A stretch of 64,000 bases of DNA from Chitinophaga rupis (lineage in GTDB: Bacteria > Bacteroidota > Bacteroidia > Chitinophagales > Chitinophagaceae): contig NZ_FOBB01000005.1 in the NCBI RefSeq assembly GCF_900109685.1, forward strand, positions 124,001-188,000, given 5' to 3'. How positions within the stretch are numbered: position 1 is the stretch's first letter; each line of letters opens with the position of its first letter. Under the pieces are notes generated by a model. That model made no database searches, had not been told where the DNA came from, and was given only the letters and a program-made list of their open reading frames with translations. This document shows positions 1 through 8,923 of the stretch, in pieces. The position numbers were made by a program, and so were the translations under genes.

Positions 1-311
1 TCAGAAAGGGGAAGGTCTCGCACATTGGAATACACACCGCTGTTAGTATAGATCCGTGCCGGTATGATCACTTCAAAATCCCGTACATCATTCCATAAAT
101 AGAAATAGAAAGTTTCGTTATACTGCGAAATAATATCCTTGTAGCTTCCGTCTGAAAAAAGTCCCCAGTAAATAGTACGACCACTTAGATCAAAGCAGGA
201 GGAATCCTCAAAACGTTGTGCCAGCAAATCACCGTAGACCTTTTCATAAGGTGCAGTATTTCCCTTTTCCTTTTGATGAAAAATACGTTGAATGAGATCT
301 GTTGAATACAT
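1..311 (-). CDS. Hypothetical protein, 3' end beyond window
   Basis: Reading leftwards from an ATG at 309-311, the frame stays open to the window edge and gives 103 residues of an N-terminus beginning MYSTDLIQRIFHQKEKGN. It has no signal peptide or membrane segment. It is hydrophilic with a tyrosine/phenylalanine-rich patch (YNETFYFYLWND around residue 75), which suggests a soluble cytoplasmic protein. I do not recognise the family. It is divergent from the sigma-54 activator at 540, with 228 nt between them that must hold both promoters. The start is the only in-frame ATG near the upstream stop. The C-terminus and full length cannot be seen. Confidence 0.55.
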   Translation of the reverse strand, partial: MYSTDLIQRIFHQKEKGNTAPYEKVYGDLLAQRFEDSSCFDLSGRTIYWGLFSDGSYKDIISQYNETFYFYLWNDVRDFEVIIPARIYTNSGVYSNVRDLPLS

Positions 312-539
312 ATTTAAAACTATAAGTAGCCTAAAATTCGATTTTAAAAAGTAAACTATCCTGATCCTGACGCCAATGTAGAAAATTATACCTGAGAATT
401 TAAGGCATTTTTGCTTTTTTAAATATGTATTGGCTTTGGCATCTTCTCATCGTCCGGTGATGCCCCGAAACAGGGAGGTATTTAAAAACCAGCCAGGCCA
501 AAACTTTCATTATCAAGCTGTATTTTATAACTTGCTTTC

Positions 540-3170
540 ATGAAAAGCGCTAAACCTTCTGTATCTGAAATGCCAGCTGATTCCGCGGGCACTCTTGAAC
601 GGACAAGAAAGCTGCTATCAGAGCTGGGGGATGATATCACCAAGGTCCGGGATAAGAACGACCTGCTGATCCTTTTCAAAAAACGGATCAAAGGCTTATA
701 TCATCTTACGCATACAATTGTTACCCTGATCGACTACAAAGACGAAACATATGTTCCTTTCCTGCTGGATAATGAAGCTTCTGCCATCCGGTCGCATCCA
801 AGGTACCAGGAAATGGTACACTCCCGTTTTTCGTTGAACGAACCGGTGATCCAGGCTGTATTGCAGGCAGATGGCCCGATCTCTTTTTTGCTGGAGGAGA
901 TCATGGACCTGCCGGACAGTCCCGCTTTTTTCCGCGTTAATTATGAAAAAGGCGTAAGAGAAATTCTGATGACGCGGCTCATGAAAGAAGGGAAGCCCAT
1001 GGGCTTTATTCATATTTATTCTGATAAACCCGGCAGCTTTAGCAGCGAGTTCAGAGATGTTATGAAAGATATTGCACCGCAGCTGTCGGGCGCTGTATCT
1101 AATATCATAAAAAATGAGGAGCTGCTTAACAAGGAAAAAGAGAAGTCGTTCCTGCTTGATTTCAGCAGCGATATTGCAACGGTAAGAACGAAAGAAGAAC
1201 TTGCCCGTGCCGTTCGCGCTGCAATCAGTAAGCTGAATCAGAAGAGTGGCTACGTTATCCGCAGGATCAATGATGATAATGCATCCATGAGCCCGTATGT
1301 CTATGACCTGGGTGCATGGCAGCACGATCAAAAAATAGTGAGCGCCCTGGAAAAAGCCAGGTATCCTATTAACGACGGGATCCAGAACCGTGTGCTGAAT
1401 AGCCCAATTCCTTTATTGTTTAATGTAGACAGGGAAATACAACGCGGCATTGCCGCACCTTACCTGCAAAGCTGGAAGGCCATGGGATTCCAAAACTTTT
1501 TAGGCATCCGGCTGCGCAATGCGGAAACGAATCATGGCATTTTGTTCCTGGATATTGAAGAGATCAATGTTCCGCTGCTGCAGGGCATTTGTTCACAAAT
1601 ATCCATTGCCCTGGCCAATATCATGGCCAATGAGCAGATCAGTAAAAAACAGGAGGAGCAGGCCTTTCTGCTGGATTTCGGAAAAGATATTACGCAGGCA
1701 AGAACAAAGCAGGACCTGCAGAACGCTGTTTTCAGGGTGCTGGATAAAACCATGCATACAAAGCTGGCCATGATCCGGGTGATAGATGATGATGGTTTCC
1801 ACCTGTCTCCGTTTATGCATGACAGGACCTTGTTTGAAAAGGCAAAAGTGGATTTCGATAAAATGTCCGTCAACAAGATCACCATTGAAGAAACCTATAC
1901 TGCGCAGGTACTCGCCAGCAAGGAAGGATTGATGTTTAATGTGGAGGAAGAGTTTAAGAGCGGTACTGCATATGCAAAACTATGGAAGACCACCGGGTTA
2001 AGGAATGTATACGCCCTGCCACTGCGGGCAGGTGACAAAAATATAGGCACCATCTGGCTGCTGGCTGACCGGCTGAGTAAGCTGATGCTGCAGGGAATTT
2101 GCTCACAGATCTCTCTTGCCATTGCCAATATACAGGCTGCTGAAAAACTGCTGGCCTATAAAAAGCAGCTGGAAGTAGAAAATGATTACCTGAAAGAGCA
2201 GATCAAAACCATTTATAATTTTTCAGAGATTGTAGGCAGCGGTGAGGAAATGCAGAAAGTATACCGCCTGATCTCGCTGGTAGCAGATTCCAACAGCACT
2301 GTACTGTTATTGGGCGAAACCGGTACCGGCAAAGAGCTGATCGCACGGGCTATTCACAATGCATCGCCCCGCAGGGATAAGCTGATGGTGAAGGTCAATT
2401 GCGCTGCATTGCCGGCAAATCTTATAGAAAGTGAATTGTTTGGCCATGAAAGAGGAGCTTTTACCGGGGCCATTGACCGGCGCATTGGTAAATTTGAGCT
2501 GGGCAATAATAGTACGCTGTTCCTGGATGAAATTGGGGAACTGCCATTGGAAGCACAGTCAAAATTATTACGTGTAATACAGGAGCGCGAGCTGGAACGG
2601 TTAGGCGGCAAGCATACCATAAAAATTGATGTACGGCTGATTGCAGCCACCAACCGCAACCTGGAAGAAGAGGTAAAAGCCGGCCGTTTTCGTGCGGATC
2701 TGTATTTCCGTTTGAATGTATTTCCTATTCACCTGCCTCCCTTACGTGAACGGTCAGAAGATATTGAAGCGCTGACTCATTTTTTTGTACAGAAGTACAG
2801 CCGGAACAGCGGCCGTAAGATCAGGAAAGTGGCGCCTAAAGTAATACAGCAATTACGCAGCTACACCTGGCCGGGCAATGTAAGAGAGCTGGAGCATTTA
2901 ATAGAGCGCAGCATATTACTGGCAACCAACGGCACACTGGATGATGTATATATACCTCAGCATACCGGTGCTGACAAACAGGAACCGGCATATCTTTTAA
3001 ATCGTTCACTGGAAGAAGTTGAACGCAGTTACATTATTGAAGTACTGAAACGTTGTGCGGGCAAGATCTCAGGCGCCGGTAGCGCTGCAGAAATATTGAA
3101 GATCCCGGGTAATACATTGCACTCTAAAATGAAAAAATTAGGCATCAGCAAGAGCGATTATTTTGCGTGA
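540..3170 (+). CDS. Sigma-54-dependent activator with three GAF domains (FhlA-like)
   Basis: An 876-residue bacterial enhancer-binding protein. Residues about 20-195, 205-370 and 385-540 are three tandem GAF-like sensor modules; the repeated [16 protein letters not shown] / [16 protein letters not shown] joints suggest internal duplication. A short coiled coil (about 540-565) leads into an AAA+ domain with Walker A GETGTGKE (about 591-598), the sigma-54 contact loop GAFTGA (about 639-644), Walker [12 protein letters not shown] (about 660-670) and the R-finger region. A Fis-type helix-turn-helix ends the protein (about 830-876). Family knowledge: such proteins bind upstream sites and hydrolyse ATP to open sigma-54 promoters. 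The GAF ligand is unknown. A candidate sigma-54 promoter lies 131 nt after its stop, so the SDR gene downstream is the likely target. Confidence 0.93.
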   Translation: MKSAKPSVSEMPADSAGTLERTRKLLSELGDDITKVRDKNDLLILFKKRIKGLYHLTHTIVTLIDYKDETYVPFLLDNEASAIRSHPRYQEMVHSRFSLNEPVIQAVLQADGPISFLLEEIMDLPDSPAFFRVNYEKGVREILMTRLMKEGKPMGFIHIYSDKPGSFSSEFRDVMKDIAPQLSGAVSNIIKNEELLNKEKEKSFLLDFSSDIATVRTKEELARAVRAAISKLNQKSGYVIRRINDDNASMSPYVYDLGAWQHDQKIVSALEKARYPINDGIQNRVLNSPIPLLFNVDREIQRGIAAPYLQSWKAMGFQNFLGIRLRNAETNHGILFLDIEEINVPLLQGICSQISIALANIMANEQISKKQEEQAFLLDFGKDITQARTKQDLQNAVFRVLDKTMHTKLAMIRVIDDDGFHLSPFMHDRTLFEKAKVDFDKMSVNKITIEETYTAQVLASKEGLMFNVEEEFKSGTAYAKLWKTTGLRNVYALPLRAGDKNIGTIWLLADRLSKLMLQGICSQISLAIANIQAAEKLLAYKKQLEVENDYLKEQIKTIYNFSEIVGSGEEMQKVYRLISLVADSNSTVLLLGETGTGKELIARAIHNASPRRDKLMVKVNCAALPANLIESELFGHERGAFTGAIDRRIGKFELGNNSTLFLDEIGELPLEAQSKLLRVIQERELERLGGKHTIKIDVRLIAATNRNLEEEVKAGRFRADLYFRLNVFPIHLPPLRERSEDIEALTHFFVQKYSRNSGRKIRKVAPKVIQQLRSYTWPGNVRELEHLIERSILLATNGTLDDVYIPQHTGADKQEPAYLLNRSLEEVERSYIIEVLKRCAGKISGAGSAAEILKIPGNTLHSKMKKLGISKSDYFA

Positions 3171-3227
3171 GCAACCCTCCTTCATAACCCCTTCTGTTCT
3201 CCCTTTATATGGTGATGGATCTTGTGC

Positions 3228-3247
3228 TTTCACGAAATACAGTGAAA
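3228..3247. promoter_or_regulatory. Inverted repeat, possible activator-binding site
   Basis: TTTCAC (3228-3233) and GTGAAA (3242-3247) form a perfect 6-bp inverted repeat with an 8-nt spacer. It lies about 54 nt upstream of the candidate -24 element at 3301 and directly after the sigma-54 activator gene. That placement fits an enhancer-type binding site, although it is somewhat closer than usual. A single short repeat is weak evidence. Confidence 0.35.
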
Positions 3248-3300
3248 AATAACAGGCTTGTATTTACTTATCTTATTGGTTATCAATTGACTTAGGTTCC

Positions 3301-3316
3301 TGGCATTTGGTTGGCT
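3301..3316 (+). promoter_or_regulatory. Candidate sigma-54 (-24/-12) promoter
   Basis: TGGCATTTGGTTGGCT has GG (3302-3303), exactly 10 nt, then GC (3314-3315). It matches the sigma-54 consensus TGGCAC-N5-TTGC at all but two specified positions. It lies 33 nt before the ATG of the SDR gene and downstream of a gene for a sigma-54 activator, which makes the pairing credible. Confidence 0.6.
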
Positions 3317-3348
3317 TTTTACGGTTATCACAATTAAAATAAAAAATT

Positions 3349-4107
3349 ATGAAAATCGTAGTTATCGGAGGCTCCGGCCTCATTGGCAGCAAAGTAGTTG
3401 CAAACCTTCGTCAGAGCGGGCACCAGGTAATTGCAGCTTCTCCGGCAACAGGTATTAATACCATCACCGGAGAGGGATTAGCAGAAGCCATGAAAGATAC
3501 CGATGTGGTTATTGACCTGGCTAACTCTCCGTCATTTGAAGATAAAGCGGTGCTGGAATTTTTTCAGACAGCGGGCCGTAATTTACTGGCAGCAGAGATC
3601 AATGCCGGCGTAAAACATCATGTTGCGCTTTCTATTGTTGGCGTTGACATTATGCAGAACATCGGTTACATGCGGGCCAAAATAGCACAGGAAGAGCTGA
3701 TCAAACAATCGGGCGTGCCCTATACCATTATCCGCAGCACCCAGTTCTTTGAATTCCTGAAAGGTATCGCCGATCAGGCCACAAACGGAAGCGAAGTACA
3801 TCTTTCTGATGTAAAGTTCCAGCCCATTGCTTCAGATGATGTAGCCGCCTTTGTAAGCAAATATGCCCAGGCAGCTCCTGTTAATGGTAAGGTAGAAATA
3901 GCCGGCCCCGAACGTTTTGACATGTATGAAGTGGTGGCTCGCTATCTGCAGCACATCAATGATCCGCGCAAAGTAGTGTCAGACGGCAAGCCAACCTACT
4001 ATGGAGGAGAAATTACACATACTGCATTAGTACCCGCCGGGGAGGCAGCATTAGGAACCATCAACTTTGAAAAATGGTGCAGCAGCCAGCCACAACCGGT
4101 AGCCTAA
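3349..4107 (+). CDS. NmrA/SDR-type NAD(P)-binding protein
   Basis: A 252-residue atypical short-chain dehydrogenase/reductase. The N-terminus MKIVVIGGSGLIGSK carries the Rossmann GxxGxxG (G7-G13). Later parts resemble NmrA-like NAD(P)-binding proteins (HHVALSIVGVD, YTIIRSTQFFEFL). No classical YxxxK catalytic pair stands out, so it may be a redox sensor or an epimerase-like enzyme. The substrate is unknown. It lies behind a candidate sigma-54 promoter and 41 nt ahead of the small protein at 4149, with which it probably shares a transcript ending at the hairpin at 4423. It is a cytoplasmic protein with no signal peptide. Confidence 0.85.
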   Translation: MKIVVIGGSGLIGSKVVANLRQSGHQVIAASPATGINTITGEGLAEAMKDTDVVIDLANSPSFEDKAVLEFFQTAGRNLLAAEINAGVKHHVALSIVGVDIMQNIGYMRAKIAQEELIKQSGVPYTIIRSTQFFEFLKGIADQATNGSEVHLSDVKFQPIASDDVAAFVSKYAQAAPVNGKVEIAGPERFDMYEVVARYLQHINDPRKVVSDGKPTYYGGEITHTALVPAGEAALGTINFEKWCSSQPQPVA

Positions 4108-4148
4108 CGGCAAACGACAGTTGATCAACCACAAAAAAATTTAATCAT

Positions 4149-4406
4149 ATGAAAAACTATGAATCGCTTGATAATGCTTTGTCAGACCTCAGGGAAAAAG
4201 GTTATGAAGATGATTTTACAACGCAAACTTCTTGTTTGTATTGCAGTGACCTGGATATGAGACTTGATCCGGAAGATTTTCATGTGGATGAGATTGACCG
4301 GGTTGATGGAAATTCCAATCAGGGTAATGGTAAGATGCTCTATGCAATTTCATCCTCTGCCGGCGTAAAAGGTACAATTGTGGTAGATGGAGATAGCGCT
4401 GCATGA
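4149..4406 (+). CDS. Small acidic conserved Bacteroidota protein
   Basis: An 85-residue acidic soluble protein with a CLYCSDL motif (residues 29-35) and the block LDPEDFHVDEIDR. Similar small proteins are common in Bacteroidota and are often labelled 'phosphoribosylpyrophosphate synthetase' by automatic annotation. At this length, and with no PRPP-binding loop, that label cannot be right. The two cysteines could bind a metal (inference). It is the second gene of the likely SDR transcript and is followed directly by a strong intrinsic terminator. Confidence 0.8.
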   Translation: MKNYESLDNALSDLREKGYEDDFTTQTSCLYCSDLDMRLDPEDFHVDEIDRVDGNSNQGNGKMLYAISSSAGVKGTIVVDGDSAA

Positions 4407-4422
4407 GGACACTACCATTAAT

Positions 4423-4460
4423 TACAAAGGCTGCATTTCATGCGGCCTTTGTAGTTTTTC
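4423..4460 (+). terminator. Intrinsic terminator
   Basis: A 13-bp stem (4423-4435 with 4441-4453, one G-T wobble) with a 5-nt loop, followed by GTTTTT. It ends the SDR/small-protein transcript, and the next gene is convergent. Confidence 0.85.
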
Positions 4461-4488
4461 CGGGATCTGCCGGCAAGCAGGATGCCTG

Positions 4489-5289
4489 CTATTTCTTCAC
4501 AGCATATCCTGCATATAGAATATTCATATCATTGCTCTCCACCAGCCGGAGGTTTTTTCCCAGGTCTTCGTAGGTCCATTCCCCTTTGACCCGCTTCCTC
4601 AAATAACGTAGCATTTTTGGGATAGAGATATTAGGTTGTGAGCCTTTGTGTTCTGCCCATTTAAAACCATTTCGAGCCAAAAGGAGTTTGATCTCGTCCG
4701 GTTTAATGAACATTTTCCATACATGCAGGTTAGGCGGCATGAATGCCCAGTGCTTCCATTCCTGCCAGATCTTTATTGCAACCAGCTTGCTTATGAAAGT
4801 ACGGTTAAGCGTATCATAGAAGAAAATACCACCGGGTCTCAGCACTCTTGAGATTTCGGATATTACTTTAGGCAGGTCCCTTACATGTTCCAGTACATCA
4901 CAGCAAAAAACGCAGTCAAATGATTGATCCGGATAGGGCAATTGCTCCCCCGTGCCTTTTTCATATTTTATATCCAGCCCGCTGGTAGCAGCATGGTTCC
5001 GGGCTGTTTGCAGGGAGTTGTCTGAGGGATCAATGCCAGTGGTGGTAAATCCCATTTTGCAGATCTCTTCGGTTAGGATGCCTCCGCCACAGCCTACTTC
5101 CAGCGCGGTTTTGCCCGTGGGTATAATGCCCAGCTTTTTAATGATGCCGGCTGAATAGCCTACTCTCCATGGATTAATGGAGGTTTTTAAAAGATGTAAA
5201 ATGCTGTCCGGCTTCCACCAGATATCTCCGTCCGCGTTGTAAAAGTTATTGTCAATCCTGCCATAGACGTTTTGGTTTGTTTTTTCCAT
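4489..5289 (-). CDS. Class I SAM-dependent methyltransferase, UbiG-like
   Basis: A 266-residue methyltransferase. SAM-binding motif I is LEVGCGGG (residues 63-70), the acidic residue after beta-2 is D87 (TGIDPSDNS), and motif IV/post-I is FDCVFCCDVLEHV. The VGCGGGILTEE sequence and the N-terminal half (NFYNADGDIWWKPDSILHLL) resemble UbiG O-methyltransferases. Bacteroidota usually make menaquinone, so a ubiquinone role is doubtful; it may methylate another quinone precursor, a lipid or a natural product. It appears to be monocistronic, convergent with 4149 and divergent from the secreted lyase at 5472. Confidence 0.85.
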   Translation of the reverse strand: MEKTNQNVYGRIDNNFYNADGDIWWKPDSILHLLKTSINPWRVGYSAGIIKKLGIIPTGKTALEVGCGGGILTEEICKMGFTTTGIDPSDNSLQTARNHAATSGLDIKYEKGTGEQLPYPDQSFDCVFCCDVLEHVRDLPKVISEISRVLRPGGIFFYDTLNRTFISKLVAIKIWQEWKHWAFMPPNLHVWKMFIKPDEIKLLLARNGFKWAEHKGSQPNISIPKMLRYLRKRVKGEWTYEDLGKNLRLVESNDMNILYAGYAVKK

Positions 5290-5471
5290 GATCTAATGTT
5301 TTGGGGTGTGTTGGTATTATGGGGCTTATTGAATGTACCCCATTTTTTGAAAAGCAAGGCGAAAAATATACCCTTTTTTTCCGGATCCGCTCCCCCTGTA
5401 TGCAGGGTGCGCCGGATATTTTTGCAGCATACCTGTAAACCCAAAATAGCCTTTATTAAAAACCCACGATT

Positions 5472-7391
5472 ATGAAAACATCTATTTCCTTTGCAAACAC
5501 CCTGTTATGCTGCCTGCTGTTGATGATAACCCATCAGCTGGCTGCGCAATCCTTTATTCATCCCGGCCTGCTGCACACAGAAGCCGACTTTGCGCGCATG
5601 CGTACAAAAGTGAATGCCGGCGCCCAGCCCTGGAAAGGCAGCTGGGATATCCTGGTGGCTAATGGACGCTCGCAGCTCAACTGGACTGCCCGGCCTGTAG
5701 ATACTGTCAGGAGGGGAGGCGACCGCCAGAACTATAGTCAGCTGATGAACGACATAGCAGCAGCTTATCAAACGGCCCTGCGCTGGAAGATCACCGGCGA
5801 TGTGGCCTATGCTAACAAGTCCATAGAGATTATGAACGCCTGGTCATCCACCCTGCAGCAGGTTACCGGCAATGCGGACCGGTTCCTGGCAGCCGGCATC
5901 TACGGCTATGAGTTCGCCAATGCGGCAGAGATCATGCGTACCTATAGTGGCTGGGCAAGCGCTGATTTTGAACGGTTCAGGAACATGCTGCTTACCAAAT
6001 TCTATCCCCTCAGCGACGACTTCCTGAATAATCACAACGGCGCCTGTATCACTAACTACTGGGCTAACTGGGACCTCTGTAACATGGCATTCATCCTTTC
6101 CCTGGGTGTGCTCTGCGACCGGCGCGATCTCTATAACCGTGCGATCGATTATTTCAAGAACGGCGCCGGTAACGGCTCCATTACTCATGCAGTATGGTAC
6201 CTGCATTCATCAACATTAGGACAATGGCAGGAAAGCGGCCGTGATCAGGGGCATTGCACCCTGGGCATTGGCCTGATGGGCGCCTTCTGTGAAATGGCCT
6301 GGAACCAGGGGGATGATATGTACGGCTACGACAGTAACCGCTTTATGAAGGGAGCGGAGTATGTGGCCCAATATAATAATGGCGATTCTGTGCCTTATGT
6401 TACCTACAACTGGGGAACAGGCCAGAACTGCGCTGCTTCCTCACAAACGGTGATCTCTGCTTCGGCCAGGGGAAACATACGTCCTGTATGGGAAATGGTA
6501 TACAACCACTACGCTAACCGTATGGGGCTTTCCGTGCCTGCTATGGCAGCTTTTGCAGCCATTCAGCGGCCGGAGGGCGGCGGAGGCAACTACGGCACTA
6601 CCAGCGGCGGTTTCGATCAGCTGGGTTTTGGCTCGCTTACTTTTACCCGCGATCCCTTGCCCGACGGCGGCCCTGCCAATGGCACCTACAAGATCTTTGC
6701 CCGCCACAGCGCCAAAGCAATGGATGTAGCTAACAACGGTACTGCCAACGGCACTAATGTACGGCAGTGGACCTCCAACGACTGTGCGTGCCAGCAATGG
6801 GTGATCACCAGCACCGGTAATAGCCAGTACACTATTGTGGGTGTTGGCAGTGGGAAGAACCTGGATGTAAATGGAGCGGGTACTGCAGATGGAGCCAATG
6901 TACAGATCTGGCAATCCACCGGCGCCAATAACCAGCGCTTCACCTTTACGCCTGCCGGCGGTGGCTTTTACAGGATAACGCCGGTGCACAGCGGTAAAGC
7001 AGTAGATGTAAATGCAGGCGCGTTGACCGATGGGGCCAATATACAGCAGTGGACCTACAACAGTGGTAAGAACCAGCAATGGCAGCTGGTACCAGTGAGC
7101 AGTGCCGCCGCCAGGCTGGCCATGCCGCTCACGAAGGAAATAAATTATAACAGCGATAGTCTTTCTGTTTATCCTAATCCGCCGGTAAATAATGTTACGG
7201 TTAACATTCCTGCTTCATTGGCAAAAGGGCAGGCGGTGATCACGCTGAGCGATCTCACAGGCCGGGTCTTATATCAGGGACGGGAAACTTCACGCAAACA
7301 TATTATTGACCTGAGCAGTGTTGTGCCGGGCGTTTATTTTATCACCGTTAGCAACGGAAGAGAAAAGATCACCCGGAAGATCATAAAGTAA
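5472..7391 (+). CDS. Secreted alginate-lyase-like protein with ricin-type CBM and T9SS tail
   Basis: A 639-residue exported protein. Signal peptide 1-25 (ends AAQS). Residues about 30-395 match the (alpha/alpha) alginate-lyase superfamily: LLHTEADFARMRTKVNAG at the start, NNHNGACITNYWANWDLCN, and GQWQESGRDQGHCTLG, which is a typical active-site block. Residues about 400-545 are a ricin-type beta-trefoil with three repeats and QxW-like motifs (CACQQW, KNQQW), expected to bind sugar. The last ~80 residues (VYPNPPVNNVTVNI ... PGVYFITVSNGREKITRKIIK) are a type IX sorting domain, so the enzyme is probably secreted or surface-attached. It likely depolymerises a uronic-acid polysaccharide; the exact lyase family and substrate are not determined. 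It stands alone with its own terminator. Confidence 0.9.
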   Translation: MKTSISFANTLLCCLLLMITHQLAAQSFIHPGLLHTEADFARMRTKVNAGAQPWKGSWDILVANGRSQLNWTARPVDTVRRGGDRQNYSQLMNDIAAAYQTALRWKITGDVAYANKSIEIMNAWSSTLQQVTGNADRFLAAGIYGYEFANAAEIMRTYSGWASADFERFRNMLLTKFYPLSDDFLNNHNGACITNYWANWDLCNMAFILSLGVLCDRRDLYNRAIDYFKNGAGNGSITHAVWYLHSSTLGQWQESGRDQGHCTLGIGLMGAFCEMAWNQGDDMYGYDSNRFMKGAEYVAQYNNGDSVPYVTYNWGTGQNCAASSQTVISASARGNIRPVWEMVYNHYANRMGLSVPAMAAFAAIQRPEGGGGNYGTTSGGFDQLGFGSLTFTRDPLPDGGPANGTYKIFARHSAKAMDVANNGTANGTNVRQWTSNDCACQQWVITSTGNSQYTIVGVGSGKNLDVNGAGTADGANVQIWQSTGANNQRFTFTPAGGGFYRITPVHSGKAVDVNAGALTDGANIQQWTYNSGKNQQWQLVPVSSAAARLAMPLTKEINYNSDSLSVYPNPPVNNVTVNIPASLAKGQAVITLSDLTGRVLYQGRETSRKHIIDLSSVVPGVYFITVSNGREKITRKIIK

Positions 7392-7395
7392 CCAG

Positions 7396-7430
7396 TGCCC
7401 ACTCTTATGAGTGGGCATTGATCTTTATTA
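7396..7430 (+). terminator. Intrinsic terminator, possibly bidirectional
   Basis: A perfect 9-bp stem TGCCCACTC / GAGTGGGCA (7396-7404 with 7409-7417) with a TTAT loop, then ATTGATCTTTATTATTT. It lies between the convergent lyase (5472) and APS kinase (7432) genes and could serve both. Confidence 0.75.
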
Positions 7431-7431
7431 T

Positions 7432-7962
7432 TTATACCAATTGTTTGCGTTTCAGGAAGCTGAGGGTGTGTGCAAGCACTTGCTCCGGATCCAATTGATC
7501 CGTATCCAGGGTAAGGTCGGGGAGGGCGGGTGTTTCAAAGGTATCATTCAGGCCGGTAAGGTTATGGATCTTATCCGGGTGGTCATTGGGCAGCAGCGCT
7601 TTCCGGTAAAGTCCTTTGGGATCCCTGCTGATCAATGTTTTCAGGTCGCATTTCAGCCAGATCAATAAAGCCCCGTATTTCAGCCGGAGCTTATCCCTTC
7701 CTTCCTCATAGGGATTGATGGCTGCTATGCAAACAAGGTCATAGTCTGCCGCAATGGATCCTGCATAAGTGCCTAAACGGGAAATATTCTCCAGGCGGTC
7801 TGCCTTGCTAAACCCAAGGTCTTTGCAAAGCGTTTGGCGGTAAACATCACCGTCTATTACCTTCACTTTTACGTGCTGCTGGTTGCCCCATTCAAACAAA
7901 GCATTGGAGAGCGTGGTTTTGCCGGAGCCTGATAAACCGGTAAGCTGGATGATATTGCCCAT
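7432..7962 (-). CDS. cysC: Adenylylsulfate kinase (APS kinase)
   Basis: A 176-residue P-loop kinase, the usual length for a stand-alone APS kinase. It phosphorylates APS to PAPS, the universal sulfate donor. Seen: Walker A GLSGSGKTT (9-17), the APS-binding region IDGDVYRQTLCKDLGFSKADRLENISR, and DPKGLYRKAL near the lid. The usual NIRR reads NISR here and FISPYR reads AINPYEEGR, so it is a diverged member. It is the third gene of a tight operon, 4 nt after the sulfotransferase stop. No ATP sulfurylase is in the window, so it probably supplies PAPS locally to the sulfotransferase rather than for assimilation (inference). Confidence 0.92.
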   Translation of the reverse strand: MGNIIQLTGLSGSGKTTLSNALFEWGNQQHVKVKVIDGDVYRQTLCKDLGFSKADRLENISRLGTYAGSIAADYDLVCIAAINPYEEGRDKLRLKYGALLIWLKCDLKTLISRDPKGLYRKALLPNDHPDKIHNLTGLNDTFETPALPDLTLDTDQLDPEQVLAHTLSFLKRKQLV

Positions 7963-7966
7963 TTGC

Positions 7967-8923
7967 TTAAAGGTTAAGAAGTTTTAACTGCTCATAAGCG
8001 GCATGACAATCACTAAAAAAGAAGCGTTCATTATTTTCATGGGATCCCGGTGTAAAAACCTCCTGTGCTGATTTGCTGTGATATTTCAGGCGGTCATTTA
8101 CCTGGTCCATATCTTTTACGGGAATGCCGGTAAACGCGCTGAAGGCTGTTACCATTTCTTTTCCGCCATGAGCAAAATCGAAGAAACAATTGTGCGGATG
8201 ATCCAGGCGGAAGATCTCCTGCAGCTTTATGTAATACTGTTCCAGCACCTGCGCTGTATAGCGGTTAAAATCGCCTCCAAAATGCGCCGGTTGAGCTGTT
8301 TTAAGCAAGGCGTGATTCACCATTCCCGGAACGCTATGGATGCCTCTTCGTTTATCATGAGACGCAATCACCTCATCCGGTTTGCGGTATAAAAAGAAGA
8401 AAGGCGTTTGCGGGAACCATTCCCGCAACAGGTGATAGAAATGAATATGCCAGCTATCCAGCTTAATGATATAGTTGCTTTCTTTATAATTACGTTGCTG
8501 CCCCATGAGCTTCAGGGCCAACCGGAACCAGGTTTCCCGGGTAGTGGTACTGAGCCCCGGCTGCTTTTCATCGGCCCTTAAAATTTCATCCAGCAAGGGA
8601 GCTTCTGCAACCACAATATTTTCCTCCGGCGCTGAAAAGGCCTGCGACAACAGGGTAGAGCCGCAGCGGGAAACATGGAAAATGAATGCGGAGGGTTCCA
8701 GCGAAGCTAAGTCTTTACACGCCTCCCCTAAAAAATCAGCGCTGCTCAGGCTTTCCAGCCGCGACCTTTGCCGTTGTTTTAAGCGGCAAATCTGTATCGT
8801 TTCATCAAAGAAGGGTTTGATCATCCGTTCATTTCCAAGGTCCAGCCATTTCAGGGTCCATTCATCAGGATTGACATAACTAAGCCGGAAGGGGATCCAG
8901 TTTACGATTAAGGAAGCTTGCAT
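7967..8923 (-). CDS. Sulfotransferase family protein
   Basis: A 318-residue PAPS-dependent sulfotransferase-like protein. The 5'-phosphosulfate loop is FHVSRCGSTLLSQAF (about residues 80-94). The 3'-phosphate-binding strand-helix is FFFLYRKPDEVIASH (about 175-189), with arginine and serine at the expected places. There is no signal peptide, so it acts in the cytoplasm. Its start codon overlaps the stop of the dioxygenase gene by one base (TAATG, 8921-8925), indicating translational coupling. It is followed by an APS kinase that can make its donor. The acceptor is unknown; a hydroxyl installed by the upstream dioxygenase is an attractive candidate. Confidence 0.87.
   Translation of the reverse strand: MQASLIVNWIPFRLSYVNPDEWTLKWLDLGNERMIKPFFDETIQICRLKQRQRSRLESLSSADFLGEACKDLASLEPSAFIFHVSRCGSTLLSQAFSAPEENIVVAEAPLLDEILRADEKQPGLSTTTRETWFRLALKLMGQQRNYKESNYIIKLDSWHIHFYHLLREWFPQTPFFFLYRKPDEVIASHDKRRGIHSVPGMVNHALLKTAQPAHFGGDFNRYTAQVLEQYYIKLQEIFRLDHPHNCFFDFAHGGKEMVTAFSAFTGIPVKDMDQVNDRLKYHSKSAQEVFTPGSHENNERFFFSDCHAAYEQLKLLNL

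Noticed and set aside
4149-4406. Phosphoribosylpyrophosphate synthetase
   Set aside because: That label is often attached to such proteins, but 85 residues without a PRPP loop or P-loop-like motif cannot form the enzyme.
4489-5289. True ubiquinone-pathway UbiG
   Set aside because: Motifs are UbiG-like, but the phylum normally uses menaquinone and no other ubiquinone genes are nearby, so only the methyltransferase class is claimed.
6441-7079. 212-codon open frame antisense to the ricin-type lectin region
   Set aside because: It lies wholly inside a well-supported gene, has low-complexity composition, and results from the repetitive GC-rich codons of the lectin repeats.
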